DNA of 64,000 bases from Ichthyophthirius multifiliis (Eukaryota > Ciliophora > Oligohymenophorea > Hymenostomatida). A model generated the notes under the pieces. That model saw only the letters and a list, made by a program, of their open reading frames with translations. It did no database searches and was not told the origin of the DNA. The stretch is from assembly GCF_000220395.1 (NCBI RefSeq), contig NW_004086066.1, positions 1-64,000 on the forward strand, given 5' to 3'. Shown piece by piece: positions 27,901 through 41,643 of the stretch (position 1 is the first letter of the stretch; each line of letters begins with the position of its first letter). The position numbers and the translations under genes were made by a program.

Positions 27901-28182
27901 AAACAGAATAATTAAAAGAATGGTTTGAAGCTTATGGGATATAAGAATACGGATTTAGGTCATTAGTTGATATAAAATTAAATAACAAACATGAAGTTTT
28001 ATAAGAAGTAGATGAAAAAATTTAATAATTATTGGAAATTCAGAAAACAGAGTATGAAAAAATATAATAAGAATTGGAAAAATGCTAATAAGATTAGAAT
28101 TCTGAAAATAATTAAGATTAAAATTCTGAAAAAAAATAAGATAAAAATAAAAATAATTAAGAGTAAATTGATAATGAATAAT

Positions 28183-28260
<78 letters not shown>

Positions 28261-29908
28261 GGATATTTCCATAGTATTTAATTAGATAATTTAAGTAATT
28301 TTATTACTTTCTATTTTTTTTTATTTACTTATTTTTTTAGAAATAGTTTTTTAGATGTGGTTATAAGCCTAAAATAATTACACTAGAGAAATAAAATAAA
28401 GTTTAGGCAAAATTGATAATCATAGAGAGTTATTATCTGTTAGATTTTAAGATGTTTAATAAAAATTCCTTTCTATTGTTTAAAAACCTGATGATAAATA
28501 GGTATTTTTTTTTTATAAAAAAAAAGATATTTCCAAAATTTACTTTTTAATTAAAATAATTATAGTTAAAAATTAATAAATTTTAAGATAACTTTAATAG
28601 ATTTACAGAAGAAAATCAAGAAATGTTAAGGTTTTAAAATACAAAAGAATAACTTAATGAACATTTAAATTAATTATATGAATCTTTATGGGATTAAATA
28701 GAATAAAAGTAAAAATTATATCTACTAAAAAAAAATATAACAAAAATAAAAATAAAGAAAAAACGAATCAGTAGAAGAAAGAAAAAATATAATTTCTTCT
28801 GGATGGTTTGATTAAGAATGCAATTAAATATATTAAATGTATTTTAGATTATTTTAAATAGAACTAAACCTAGTAAAAAATAAAAAAATAATAATAAAAA
28901 AAATAAAAATAAAATAGCTTTAAGACATTTTAGAAATGATTCTTTATATATAAGATATATTAGAAGGAAGACCAATAAATGACCTATAAGAACATGTCAT
29001 AATAATAGATCATATTTAAGGTTAAAAGCCTTCACATTTAACAGATAATGAAGATGATAATAACTTTCCTAGAATAGAAGATTTATTTTAATGCTATGTT
29101 GATAAGATAGATAATATAGAAAATTTAATAGAAGAAATTCGTTAGAAGTTTTTTAAAAAGAAAACTATTTCAGGAAATTAAAACAATAATTAATAACCAT
29201 AGATATCTAGTTAGATATCAAATTATTAAGATTTGAATGAATTTTATATAAATGTAAGTGAATTATAGAAAAATATAGCGAAATCTAGAGGCTTTATGTT
29301 AAAATATTAACTTATTCTCAGAATTAAAGAAGTTAAAATTATAGAAAACGCGCTTTATTATAGAATGGATGATTGGATTATTTTTGGAATTAAATAAGAA
29401 AACGATTAAGTATATGAAATAATTTAAGCTTTTAAAAATAATATACTAGAATAAAAGCCTATTGAAACTTTTAATATTTAAACGAGAAACATTTCTGAAA
29501 CATTTAAAGTTATTTAAAAAACAAAATAAAAAAATATAATTAAAAATATATATAAATGAATATATGATTAATTAAAATATATATAAAAAAGGTTCTTAAT
29601 TGTTACAATTAAACTCCTGCTTTAATTTAACCTATTGAAATTTGTTAAAATATACTACATTATAAATTCACTATTTATTCTTTAATTCTTTTCAATATAG
29701 AAATTTATTCTCTTTCTGATAAAAGAGGTATTATTAGTCTTAAAAATTTCGAAAGTATGCTCCTAAGAAGAGGAAAATCTAAAAATATACCTAAAATTAT
29801 TTAAGATAATCATAAAAATGTTGTATCTAATATTAGATAGAATTTTAAATAAATTATTTATGATGATAAAATTGATTATAGAGTAAAAATAAATATATAC
29901 TATATTTG

Positions 29909-29941
<33 letters not shown>

Positions 29942-30395
29942 ATATTTTAAAGGATATTATGATTATTTTTATTCTTTTAAATTCATAAATACCTACTCTT
30001 GAAGAATTAAACAATTATAAAGAAAATCTTAACTTTTATAGCAATAGTGGATATATCGAATTAAATATATTTAATTAGGTTTAAATTTTTTTTTTTTTTT
30101 TTTTTTTTTAATAAATAGTAATTAATTTTTTAGGTTGAAAGCTGGTTTGATTAATATGAAAATGATGATAATGTTTATGGACTTAATAAATTTAATAGGC
30201 TTACTTGTATTAAATAGATAATTTTCGATTTATATTGTGAAAATCATCCTGTAAAATAGATATATTTTTATATTATAAATATATATATTTTTAATTAAAA
30301 TAAAATAGTATATATTAAATATAAATGCTTTTATTGAACCTATGAAGAAGTATTGTACATTAGGTTTTACTCATTTTAAGAACATAATTATATGA
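24964..30395 (+). CDS. SPEF2: SPEF2 / CPC1, central-pair projection protein of the axoneme
   Basis: The N-terminus is the CH-like domain of SPEF2 (MTDLKQWLNNDIKVTQKINS, then the LGVPSVLYHLENR region). A long Glu/Lys/Gln coiled coil follows, then an adenylate-kinase-like domain near 26911-27010 (LRISIIGNKFSGKKQIVNL) and its later partner QGYALLNFPQNLNQAKLLE. The C-terminal helical region ends with VESWFDQYENDDNVYGLNKF. SPEF2/CPC1 is a large scaffold of the C1b projection of the ciliary central pair. About fifteen short introns were followed; the last (starting GTAAAATAG near 30251) leads to TGA 30393-30395. A TGA at 29557 lies inside an intron. The P-loop reads GNKFSGKK, lacking the Ser/Thr after GK. 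The frame shifts once, best explained by an indel at the AAT repeat near 28188. CH-domain exon 2 boundaries are uncertain. Confidence 0.9.
28184..28261. repeat. (AAT)n microsatellite inside the SPEF2 coding region
   Basis: About 25 AAT/TAA units with one imperfect join (AATTAAT at 28186-28192). Downstream SPEF2 sequence is in the frame that reads the repeat as TAA (Gln), while upstream sequence enters it one base off. Confidence 0.8.
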
Positions 30396-30584
30396 AATAC
30401 AAAAATAAACATATTTTTGTTTTTATAACATAATTATTAATAAATAAATTTATAAAAATCATGAACTTTTTTTTTTTTTTTTAATATAAAAATTTTTTTT
30501 ATTATCAAAAATTTAATATATATTTTAAAATTTCTTATTATTTAAAAATACTTTTATATAACAAAAAATTGATTAATATTAAAA
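30396..30584. other. Short intergenic spacer
   Basis: About 190 bases of A/T-rich DNA between SPEF2 and the next plus-strand gene, with a T15-type run. Nothing else recognised. Confidence 0.45.
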
Positions 30585-31809
30585 ATGCTTTAAAAAAATA
30601 CATTTAGTAATCAAGCATTGTTATAGTAGTTAGAATAATGGTAGTAATCTCTTACTAAGAATTATCCTATTTTAAAATAAATAAAATAAATTATATGTAA
30701 TGGTTATCAAAATAAACAAAATAATATTAATAATAATGTTCATTTTATAGAAAATAATTTATAAAAATAAAAAATATCCAATTTAAATGAAAGATTATAT
30801 TTGAATGAAAAAATCGAATAAATTTTGTCTAGGATAACATAGGAAATAGAATTATATAAAAATGAAACATATTCAGTATATAATTTAAAAATAAATATAA
30901 TTTTATTCAAAAATAACCTTTATTCACCAAAAAAAAATTAAGTAAAATAATTACGATTTTTAAGAAACAATTTAAAAATATGAATTCTATAATAAAAATT
31001 TTTAAAAATTATAGGAAGATTTAAAAAGTGTAAATATAATATAAAATAAATTAATGAATAATAATTTATAATATAAATAAAGATTTATTGTTATTCATAA
31101 GAATTTTATGAACTTAAATAGTCATTTACAAAAAATGAATTATTTTAATAAAAGCATATAAATTCATATTAATAATGTAGTTAAATATCAATAAAAAGTC
31201 CTTAAAAAATAAATAGGTAAAAATAAATTAAAAATAAACAAATTAAATTATAAATATTAAAGAATAAATAATTTACCTAAAGAAAAATAATAAGAAAATT
31301 AAACAATTAACGAATAATCGAGTATATAAATAGATTAAACATAATTCATTTCGTAAAATGAAATTTAATAAAACTTATAAAGAATTTAATAAACTTAAAA
31401 AGAAAATAAAAAAAATTAACCAATAAATTATTTGAAAAATGATTTTTCTGCCGAATATTTAGTATAAAAAGAAATAAAAAATTTGAAAAAAATTGCTTTT
31501 GATTAAAAAGCTAATTTAAAATATCATACTCATGATTAATATGGTACAAATTTTATAAGATATATTTTTATTAAATTAAAAAAATTATATAGAGTAAGAT
31601 ATAAAAAAATTAAAATTAGATAATTCATCTGTATAAACATAATGTTAAATATTAAAAGATTAATATTAAGAGCTTTTAAGTGAATACTAAAAAATCAGTA
31701 ATTAAAATAAATATTCTTATTATATTATCAAAATAATTTAGAAAAAAATTTAGAATATGAATTAAAAATAAGCTCATAATTATAAAATAAACTATTACAA
31801 TTAAATTGA
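30585..31809 (+). CDS. Coiled-coil protein, unrecognised
   Basis: ATG at 30585 opens MLQKNTFSNQALLQQLEQWQ, and the reading continues as Lys/Asn/Gln/Glu-rich helix to TGA 31807-31809 (end: LQNKLLQLN). Short introns are visible, for example one starting GTATATAATTT after NETYS near 30877. Heptad-like spacing of Leu, Ile and Phe (NKNFQKLQEDLKSVNIIQNK) suggests coiled coil along the whole length. No catalytic or targeting motif was found. It sits between SPEF2 and PACRG on the same strand, so a ciliary role is conceivable but unsupported. Internal exon edges are approximate. Confidence 0.55.
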
Positions 31810-32230
31810 AGACTTTAATATATCTTTTTTTTATATATATATATATAAAATTTTTATGTGTTTAAAAATATTTTTGATTTTAAATAATTTATTAAATATA
31901 ATCTGTTTCAGAACAAAAATTAAGAATAAAATTTATTTCTAAATTTTACATTAAAAATTATATATAATAATATATTTATATTTTATAATTATTTTTATTT
32001 ATAAATTTAATGAAATTTTTCTTATAATAATTATTTTTTCATTTATAAAATACATATTCCTTTAAAAGTATTCAATAATACAAATAGATTTATAAATTAT
32101 TTAATTATAAGTCTTAATTATATAAATAGCATTTAAAAAAAATATATGAAAAAATATCAACTCTCATAATTTCTAATGTAAAAAAATTATCTTTTTTATA
32201 TAACTTATTTCAATTATATAATGAAAAAAA

Positions 32231-32309
<79 letters not shown>

Positions 32310-32389
32310 ATAAATAAAAAAAAAGCATAATATAAATTTTTCAAAAAAAAAAAAAAAAATAGATTAATAAAAAAAAAATAGATTAAAAA
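31810..32389. other. Intergenic with long (TA)n tract
   Basis: The 580-base upstream region of PACRG includes an almost perfect alternating TA tract at 32231-32299. Such tracts may be nucleosome-poor or cruciform-prone; no specific element is recognised. Confidence 0.55.
32231..32299. repeat. (TA)n microsatellite upstream of PACRG
   Basis: Almost perfect TA alternation for about 65 bases, 90 bases before the PACRG start codon. Confidence 0.85.
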
Positions 32390-33560
32390 ATGCTTCCAAA
32401 AGTAAATCAACCAAACGCATAACAAACATTACTTAAAAAAGATAACATAGCTTCCTAATTAATTGTAGAAGATCACTTAAAGAGCATGTTAGCTAAATCT
32501 GCTAATGCAGTATATAAGCCATGGAAAAACAATTTTGCACCAAAAAATCCTCATTCTCCATTTGGGGATTATCCAAAGGAATTTATGCAAATCAAAAAAA
32601 TCGCTCCAAAAAAACACACTCCAATACATGAAGATTCTTAAGCTGCTACAGTTATAAGTTAAAAAATAAAAAATATATATATATAATATAAAAATAAAAA
32701 ATAGATAAGTTTTAAGGATTAAGATAAGGTACAGGTGGAAAAACAGCAAGCCTATTACCTCATAAATAATTTTGTTTTCCGCCATAACCTTAGTGCGGAG
32801 CATTTGTTTAGAGATCAATTCCTTTGTCTGAATTCAGAAGATATTATGATAGAGGAGATTTACCTATTAAAGTAGATCATTAAGGATCTGTAAATAAAAT
32901 AATTTGGAAAATATCACCTGAATAATTAGATTATCATCATTATTTACCTATTTTCTTTGATGGATTAAGAGAAAAAATGGATCCTTATAGATTTCTTGCT
33001 ATTTTAGGTACTTATGATTTACTTGAAAAAGGTGCAAATAAAATTCTTCCTGTTATCCCTTAATTGATTATTCCTATTAAAAGTATAATTTAAAATATTT
33101 AATATTTTTTATATATATCTTCTTTTTTAAAAAAAAATAAAAAGCTGGATTAAATACTAGAGACCCGGAAATCATTGGAATTTTATTAAAAATTCTTTAA
33201 AAATTAGTTGTTAGTGGAGATATGATTGGTGAGGCTTTGGTAATATATATTATTTTTTTGTAATTTTTATTTATATATTTATATTTTTAAAAGGTTCCAT
33301 ATTATAGACAAATACTACCTATTTTCAATTTATATAAAAATAAAAATATGAATATTGGAGATTTTATTGATTATGGTTAAAGAAAAAAATTAACTTTAGG
33401 CGATCTTATTTAAGAAACATTAGAATTATTTGAATAAACTGGAGGAGAAGTATTATAATTTTATATAATATTTAAATATAAATATTTTTTATAAAAATAG
33501 GATGCTTTTATTAATATTAAATATATGGTTCCTACATATGAAAGTTGCGTTCATAATTGA
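32390..33560 (+). CDS. PACRG: PACRG, Parkin co-regulated gene protein
   Basis: Five exons (32390-32650, 32710-33082, 33145-33239, 33294-33449, 33501-33560) give 314 residues with no frame problem. PACRG is a microtubule inner protein and inner-junction component that, with FAP20, closes the B-tubule of axonemal doublets; it is also present in basal bodies. The match to the family is strong over the whole core: [68 protein letters not shown], and the terminal [19 protein letters not shown]. The N-terminal ~100 residues are Pro/Lys-rich and variable, as usual. The TGA stop directly follows the conserved end. Introns are 51-62 nt. Neighbours SPEF2 and a coiled-coil gene share its strand. Confidence 0.96.
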
Positions 33561-33993
33561 AAAAGGAATTTATAAATAAAAAAAAGAAAGAAAAATAAAC
33601 ATATATATTTATAATTTATAAATATTTTTTATTTTTTTAATATTTTAGAAAACATTTTATTTTTTAATTTTAAATTATAATTACATATAAAAGTAATTAA
33701 ATAAAATTGAAAAAAAATTAATAAAGCTACTAAAAAAATTTAATTAAATTTCAATAAAATTTACAAAGTATTACGCATTGGTTATATTTTTTAAATAAAT
33801 ATAAATTTTGATTATATTTATTCTAAAATTAAAAAAATAAATTAATAGATCATATATATATATATATATTTAAAAAAAAATACTTAATTTAAAAATTGCA
33901 TTATTTTTTAAATTTTCTATAATATATAAATTAAAAATCAAAATTTATTTTAAAAATTCGAGTTTTAACTTAAAATACCAACTTTAAGATTTT
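33561..33993. other. Spacer between convergent genes
   Basis: A/T-rich 3' flanks of PACRG (plus) and the coiled-coil gene (minus). No gene or motif recognised. Confidence 0.5.
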
Positions 33994-35372
33994 TCATAAG
34001 ATTTAGCTATATATTTAGCTATATTTGGTATTCTTTTATTTTTTATTTAAATTATTACTATTATTTTCTTATTAATGTTCTTAATTTTAAACAAAAGGAT
34101 TAATTAAATTACATAAGTTATTACTGTTATTTAATGAAAATTTATCATCAGAGCAAATGTTTGTGCTAATTTCATGTTAATCTAGTAACTCATTTATTTC
34201 TTTTAAAAATAAGTTAACATTATTTTCCCCAGTATACATTTTATTTTTTAGGATAATTTTTTCATTTTCCAAATCTTTTTACTTTTAATTTTTTTAAAAA
34301 TATAATATAGATAATTTTTTTTATTTAAAAAAATATATAAATTACTTTTTTGTCTAAAATACGAACTGATTACTATATATTTAATTAACTAATTTATTTG
34401 GTTTATTTTTTTTCAATTTCTTATTCCAAATTATAAATTGATTAGTCTTTTAATTAAATAGTATGCTAATTTTCAATTTCTTTTGATTTAAGAATATTTA
34501 TATTCAAATAAAATTATTCTTTTTGAATATTTAACTTTTGAATTTCTTCATCTTTTTATTATATTATATTTAAGAATTCTTTATTTATTTTCATGTGTTC
34601 TAGCTTAAGCTTTAACTTGTGATAATTTATTTTAGAAATCATCATTATTTAAATAAAGACATCTTAGATAATTCCATTTATTGGTTTTTTTATTATATCA
34701 CACATTCTAGTTAATTTCTTTTGAGTTATGTAAAAAAGATTCTTTGTTTAATTAAGGGAATTTTGCTTTTTGGAGTCATAAAGCATTTTTATTTGTCTAT
34801 ATGAACTTATTATGTTTATTTTTTATCTATAATTGATATATTTTTTAAAAACTTCAACTATTTTATTTTTAATATATATAATTTTTTTTTATTTTTTTCA
34901 TATTTATAAAGTTATTTATTTTGCTTTTTTTTAATCAATTTTTTATATTTAATTTAATGCTTGTTTTATTTAAAAAAAGTACTTTATTTCAATTATGTTT
35001 GTTAATCTATTTAATAAGGTTTCCAATTTAATAAACACTAACTAATATTTTGTCATCATTCCTATTGTTTCCATATGAATAAGTTATTGTCTTTTTTATT
35101 CATATTTTTTACAGTTAATATAATTTTCTATATATAGATTTTACTTATTATTTTCTTCTTGATTTTATATTTTCTAATTTAATTATAGAAGTTAATCTTT
35201 TATCTTTTCATATTTTTTTGTTTGTTTATTTTTGTTTTATTTTGTTAAAACCTTAGTTGTTTCATTCATATTTTTGAAATCTATATAATCGTTTTCTATA
35301 AAGTTAGCATATTTTTGACTTTTTATATTTTTTCATTTAATTTTAACCTTTAAATTTATTTTACTTGCTCAT
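33994..35372 (-). CDS. Coiled-coil protein, unrecognised
   Basis: Start ATG at 35372 (MSN), a short intron, then KYANFIENDYIDFKNMNETT and a long charged helix to TGA at 33994-33996. The central part includes RMCDIIKKPINGIIQDVFIQ and IQQKDEEIQKLNIQKEQF; the tail is Asn-rich. Most of the protein is predicted coiled coil, as in basal-body or axonemal linkers, but no family is recognised. A second intron lies near 34290-34355. The frame shifts once at a T8 run (34925-34932), where one base fewer, or two more, would reconnect good coding sequence on both sides. Confidence 0.6.
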
Positions 35373-37252
35373 AATATTATCATCTAAAACCCTAATGAAA
35401 ATATACATTTATTTATAAATAAAAAATAAAAATAAATACTTTTCGTTAATATTATAAGAATCATAGCTTTAACTAGCAGACTAAAGTTTTTTAAATAAAA
35501 TAATTCAATAAAAATAAAATTCGAAAATTTTTACATTTGACATTAAAATTTAAAATTTACTTTCAATTTTTTTAAAAATATATTTTTAAAAAATATAATT
35601 AATATGTTATTTATTAAATATAATATATTTATATTCTTATTATATTATATTTTATTTTTTAATTGATTATTTTGTTTTTTAAAAAATATTTAAAAAGTTA
35701 TTATTTTGTATATAAATGAGATATTAAAATCTTATTTTTTTTTGTATTAGATATAGTTTATAATATTTTTTTTCTGCAATTTTATTTTTTAATACTTAAC
35801 AAACAAACAAAAAAGTTGAGAAATATGAATAATGCCTTTTGTATTATATTAATTTTTTTTATATTTATACAAAAAAATAAAAAAACATTTAAGAAAATAT
35901 TATTTAATTCATCCATATCAATAGATAATTAAATTTTATATAATCCAAAAAAAAAATTATATCCATTCAAAAATTTTATGAAATAAATTTTTGTATGAAA
36001 TGATCATGAACAAATTAAATAAATATAAAAGAGAAATTCAAGTTAATTATATTATAATTTTTTTTATTTTCATACAAATAAAAACTAATAAAGATATAAG
36101 AAATGCATTTGAATTTTTCAAATATATATAAAATATATAAATATATAAATATATAAATATATATATATATAAATATATAATAATTTAATATATAAATATA
36201 TAAACATATTAAATATTTTATAATTATTAGATATTTAAATATACCAATTATTTATCAGAAAATTTCTCTAATATAATAATTATAATATTAAATTTTATTA
36301 TATATAAAAAATAATAAATTAATATCTAATATATAATTAGTATATATTTAATTTCGATCTATAATATATTTTTTAATTTTAATTATATATTTAAAAAAAA
36401 TGTTAATTATATAATATATAATTTAAAAAAAATATAATACATAGACTTTTTTAATAATTATTTTAATTATTAAATTTTTATTATTTATTATATATTAATA
36501 TATTTTTATTTATTTAATGAATATTTATATTTTATATTATTTATATTTTTCTTATTTTTCTTTATTTAATTTTATTATTTTATTTTTTAAAATTTAATTT
36601 TTTTTTGTTTAATGATAATTCATATATATATATATATTAATAAATATCAATATTTAAAAAAAAAAATTAAATACCTGATATATTATAAATAAATTATTTA
36701 ATTTTTTAACAAAATTTTTTAACAAAATTTTATTTATATTTTGATTTATATTAATTATTAATAAAATAGACTAATTATTATTATAATATTTGAAAGCTAT
36801 TAATTATAATAATAAATATTTATTCTAAATGTTTTTTTTATTTATTTATTTATTTCTTCTTTAATTTTTTTTTAATTTTATATTTAAGCTTTGCTGATTA
36901 ATTAGTTTGAATAAACTTTATGCGAATTATTTTTTAATTATCATAAAAATTCTTATTTTATTTAAATATTTTTTTTTGTAATTTTTTTTTGTCTAATTAT
37001 AATAAAAAATGGAATATAATTAAAATTTTTTCGGAAGATTTATTATTTTAAAAAAATAAAGCAACATGCTTAATTTATTTTAGACTAATATATAAATATT
37101 ATTTTAATACATATAAATTTATTTGAATAATTTTTATTATTTTTTCCTTTAAAATTTTTTAAAAATGTATATACAATTCATAAATATAAAAAATAAAAAT
37201 AATGAATATAGAAAAAAGCCTAATTATAGAAAGTATTTCAAATATATTTTTA
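35373..37252. other. 1.9-kb A/T desert
   Basis: No coding frame with balanced composition on either strand, only A/T runs and imperfect TA tracts. It contains the promoter side of the minus-strand coiled-coil gene and the 3' flank of the transporter gene. Confidence 0.55.
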
Positions 37253-38728
37253 TCATTAATTAGAATATATTAATTAACTTTAATCAACACTCCATTCTAG
37301 TTTATCAGCATTTTATAATTGAATAGTTCTACTCTTCCAATAAAAAATAACAAAAATATTCCATAAAAGTGATAAAATTAGATAATAATAAAAATCTATT
37401 TTTTCAATAAATAAACTAACCAAGATAACTCCCCAAAAGGATCCGAAATTTGAAAATGAATTAAGAAACGTAATATAAGTTCCTCCAATAGATTAATCAC
37501 AAATTCTTAGAAAAAAAGCAGAAAAGCAAACAAACGATACAGTTGAAATATTAGAATTAAGAATAAAAATAATAGACAAAGGAACAATAAATTTATTTTA
37601 TTATCCTTCTTCGTAAAAATATACTACAGCAAAAAAAAATATATTACAAATACAATTTGCTAAAAAAGCATAAAACCATAATTAAAACTCTTTTTTTTAT
37701 CTACAAATATTAGTTATATATATTGCAAAAATCTAGTTTACAGGAATCATACACAATTCTATCGTAGCCAAAACTGATCTACTGAACTTTTTTTAAAGCA
37801 GAATTACTCCTGAAGGTATATATATACAAATATTACCAAACTAAACACTAAGTAGGAAAAAAATGAGCATTTAAATATTTTTATTTAAAAAGAAAAGCCT
37901 AATATTTTGAAATGTTATTTTAAATTATTAACAGGAACTTTCTTTTTTAAATATTTTTTCTTCTTTTTTGAAAAATAGAATATATAAACTCCCAAAAAAA
38001 ACAAAAATACTAATAAAAATGCACATTTATTTAGGTTTTAAAATAGCCCCATCATAAGAAAAAATATTATGGCATAATTTACTATCACTTAAATATATAA
38101 AAACTTAATATCCAATAACATTTCCAATAGTTTACCCAAAACTTTAACAAAAGCTTGCAAAAGCAACATTCTTCTCATGTAAAATAGTCATACTCCATCC
38201 ATCTAAAGATATGTCTTGTATTGTAATTAAAAAAATACATATAAAACCTATTATTGTTATATTCGAAATATTTATCTCCTCCATCCAATTTTCAAAATAA
38301 TATGAAGAAATAAAAAATATTATTGTTATTAATAATTAAGATGGAATTATATAAGTTTTTCTACGCCCAAATCCATTAAAATAAAATGTATCTATTATTG
38401 GTGCATATAAAAATTTAAATGAAAAAGGCCAATTTATTGAATTTAATGAGGCTATTTATCTACCTTTTATATGTTTTTCTTATATTAAATAATTACTCAC
38501 AAAATCTCCTAAAAAACTCAATAATAAGCCTTAATACATATATAAGAGGATTAATAAAAATATGTTTGGAAGATCTTTTCTAACTAGTATTTTATCTTCT
38601 TCTTCATCCTATTTTTCTTTTGTTTTATATGTGTTTTTTATTTTTTTTAATGCTTAAATTATTAATAATTTACTTAAAATTTTTTAATCAATGCTTATTA
38701 ATTAATTTTGGCTTTATATAATATTCAT
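37253..38728 (-). CDS. SLC33A1: Acetyl-CoA transporter (SLC33A1 / AT-1 family)
   Basis: A single uninterrupted exon of 492 codons, ATG at 38728 to TGA at 37253-37255, giving 491 residues. SLC33A1 is an ER/Golgi membrane carrier that brings acetyl-CoA into the lumen for acetylation of sugars and proteins. Family motifs are clear: DLPNIFLLILLYMYQGLLLS at the first span, FSFKFLYAPIIDTFYFNGFG followed by RRKTYIIPSQ, ITIQDISLDGWSMTIL, and FASFCQSFGQTIGNVIGY. About ten to twelve hydrophobic segments are visible, as expected for an MFS-type carrier. The lack of introns is unusual in this window, where nearly every other gene of this size is split. The N-terminal ~60 residues are polar and precede the first span. 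Confidence 0.93.
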
Positions 38729-39139
38729 TTTTTTTTTTTTTAACAAAAATTATTTATATTTTAAAATTAATTATTTGTTATTTTTTTTAAAAAAAAATAT
38801 TAACTAAATATTTATATATCAAAACTAAATTTAATAAATTATTCGTTTTTTATATGAAAAGTAATACGAATAAATATACTTACAACTTTAAATATAAAAT
38901 ATTTCTATTTTAGGCACCAGACATTATTATTTTATAAAAAAAAAAATACTTTATTTTATTTGAAATAAAATTATAATTTTTAATCTAAATATTTTATACA
39001 AAAATATCAATAAAAAGTTGGTTTTTGATAAAAATAATTCAAATATTAAAATAACCAATACTAAATACTTAAAAATAAAAATAAAAATTTAAAAATAAAA
39101 AATATAAGTGGAGAAAAAAAACAAAAAAAAACAAAAAAA
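38729..39139. other. Divergent promoter region
   Basis: About 410 bases between the divergently transcribed transporter (minus) and RTEL1 (plus) genes. A/T-rich; no motif distinguished from background. Confidence 0.5.
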
Positions 39140-39702
39140 ATGTAAAAAAAGCCTAAAAAAATACTTTCATATTAAACGCCAATTTAATTCCAAAAAGATG
39201 TCCCTTTAGAGAACAATCCAATAGAAGTAAATCTCTAAGAGCAACCAAAACATCATAGATGTAAAATAAGTGAAAAAATCGATGTGTATTTTCCTCATAA
39301 GCCATATGATGTATAAATAAAATACATGTAAGCAGTAATAGAATCTTTAAATAATCAATAAAATGCATTATTAGAATCTCCTACAGGAACAGGAAAAACT
39401 CTCTCATTATTATGTGCTAGTTTAGCATGGTTAAAATGGAAAAGAAATGAATAACCAGATTAAAAAAATCCTTATAGAATCATATATTGCACACGAACAC
39501 ATTCATAAATTCAATAAGCAATAAAGAATTAAAAAAAACAATTTATAAACCAAAAACAATAGTATATGCTTCACGAGATTAATATTGTATAAAAAAAGAT
39601 TTTTAATATTTATAAGGTAGTATATTAAATAATATGTGTTAAAAATCAATCAATAAAGTAAATTATAAATTATAAATTATATTTATATATAAATATATAT
39701 AT

Positions 39703-39752
<50 letters not shown>

Positions 39753-41586
39753 CAATAGAATATGTGTTCTTTTTTCAAAGGAGGTTTAAAAGAATAAACT
39801 AAACAAAAAGTGAATATTATTGATATTGAAGATTTAAAAAAAGATGGAGAAAATAATTAATTTTGTCCATATTATTATACTTTAAGAACTAAAAATTCCG
39901 CTGATTTATTATTTCTTCCTTATAATTATTTACTAGATAGATATTTATAAAATTAAAACAAAATAAATTTAAAAAATACAATAATAATATTTGATGAAGC
40001 CCATAATATTCCCAAAACAGCAGAAGAAGGTTTTTCATTAACTCTAAGTTATCAAAATTTATGTTCAGCCGAAAAAGATATTGAAAGTTTACTAAAAGAA
40101 AAGCCAAATTTAATCGAATAAACATAAATTTTGATAAATTTAATACAAAAAATGAAGCTTTTTCTCCAAAACGAAAATTAGAATAATAATATATATGAAG
40201 GTGATTAATTATTTAATATATTGGATACAAAAACTGGTGAATTTAGCCTATAGAAATTAAACTAATATATCAAATTGGTCGAAATATCAACCAAAGAATG
40301 TTAAAATTTAACAAATGTATAAAATTTGGAAAATTTAGGTATTTTTTTCGAAGGACTTTGGGAAATAAAAACATAGAAAAATGAAAATTTAGTTCATTTT
40401 AAGCTTTATTTTGACCAAGAAGACCCCAAAAATATTACTTTGAATTATTTATGTTTAAACGCGGGATTAAATATCCAAAAAATGAAAGAAAAAGCATCTT
40501 TTTATAACCTTATTTTTACTTCGGGAACATTAAAACCATTTATTTTTTGGGAAAAAGAGCTATAAGGAATTAAATTTGATATAAAATTGGAAAACAAACA
40601 CATAATAAATACTAAAGAATAACTTTTTGCATGCATATTAAAAAATTGGGAAAAAGGAAGCCTTCATTTTGGTTGGGAAAGGAGAAAAAATGAATAAATA
40701 TTTTTCGAATTAGGAACTCTTCTAGTAGAAATAATAAGCAAGATTCCAAATGGAGTACTTATATTTGTACCTTCTTATAGCTTTTTGGAAAGCTGTAAGT
40801 ATTTATGGACAGGTAATATGAGATATGCAATAATGTAGAAACTTAAGGAGAAAAAGAGTGTATTTTTTGAAGAAAAAAACATTGATGTGTAATAAATATT
40901 AAACATATATAAAAAAAACTGTCTAGAAAATAAAAAAGGAAGCATTCTTTTTGCCGTTTCGAAAGGAAAAATTGCAGAAGGAATTGATTTTTCGAACGAG
41001 TTTGCAAGAGCAGTATTTATAGTGGGAATTCCTTACCCTCCTTTTAACAATTTGAAAGTTTAAATAAAAAAAGATTATTTAGATAAGAATTTCGGAGTTA
41101 ATTTTTCTGGAAAAGATTGGTATTAAGGAGAGGCTATAAGAACAGTTAATTAATGTGCGGGGAGAGTTATTAGAAACGCAAATGATTGGGGATGTGTTTT
41201 TTTATTAGATTTAAGATTTAATGATATTTAGTTTGGAAGTTGGTTTGAGGAATCTTTACAAAAATATGATCTACTTAATGATTGTTTAAAGGATTTAAAT
41301 GGTTTTATTACAAAATAAAACAAAAAAATAGTATAAAGTAAATTATTATAAATAAATAATAGCATTGAAGAAATTAAGTAAGGAGAATAAATGTAAGGAT
41401 TTATAAGCTAGAATAATTAAATTGTATAAAATTTAGTTTAAAAAGGTGTTATCAAAAGATAAGTTAAAAGAAATGTTTTAATATCTTAGGAATAAATTGA
41501 AGATGATAATTAAATTTAAACATAATAAAATAATTCAAATTAGTAAAATATATAAGATATTATAGAACTAATGAAAATTAAGTAAA

Positions 41587-41643
<57 letters not shown>

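Noticed and set aside
27955-28272. Minus-strand Leu-rich ORF starting MEIS then a long poly-Leu
   Set aside because: It is the antisense of the (AAT)n repeat and flanking SPEF2 exons; composition is repeat-driven.
29557-29559. TGA at 29557 as the end of SPEF2
   Set aside because: It lies in a GT-AG intron; removing that intron continues into recognisable SPEF2 C-terminal sequence up to 30395.
32237-32425. Minus-strand ORF ending in alternating Ile-Tyr
   Set aside because: Shadow of the (TA)n tract and the PACRG start region.
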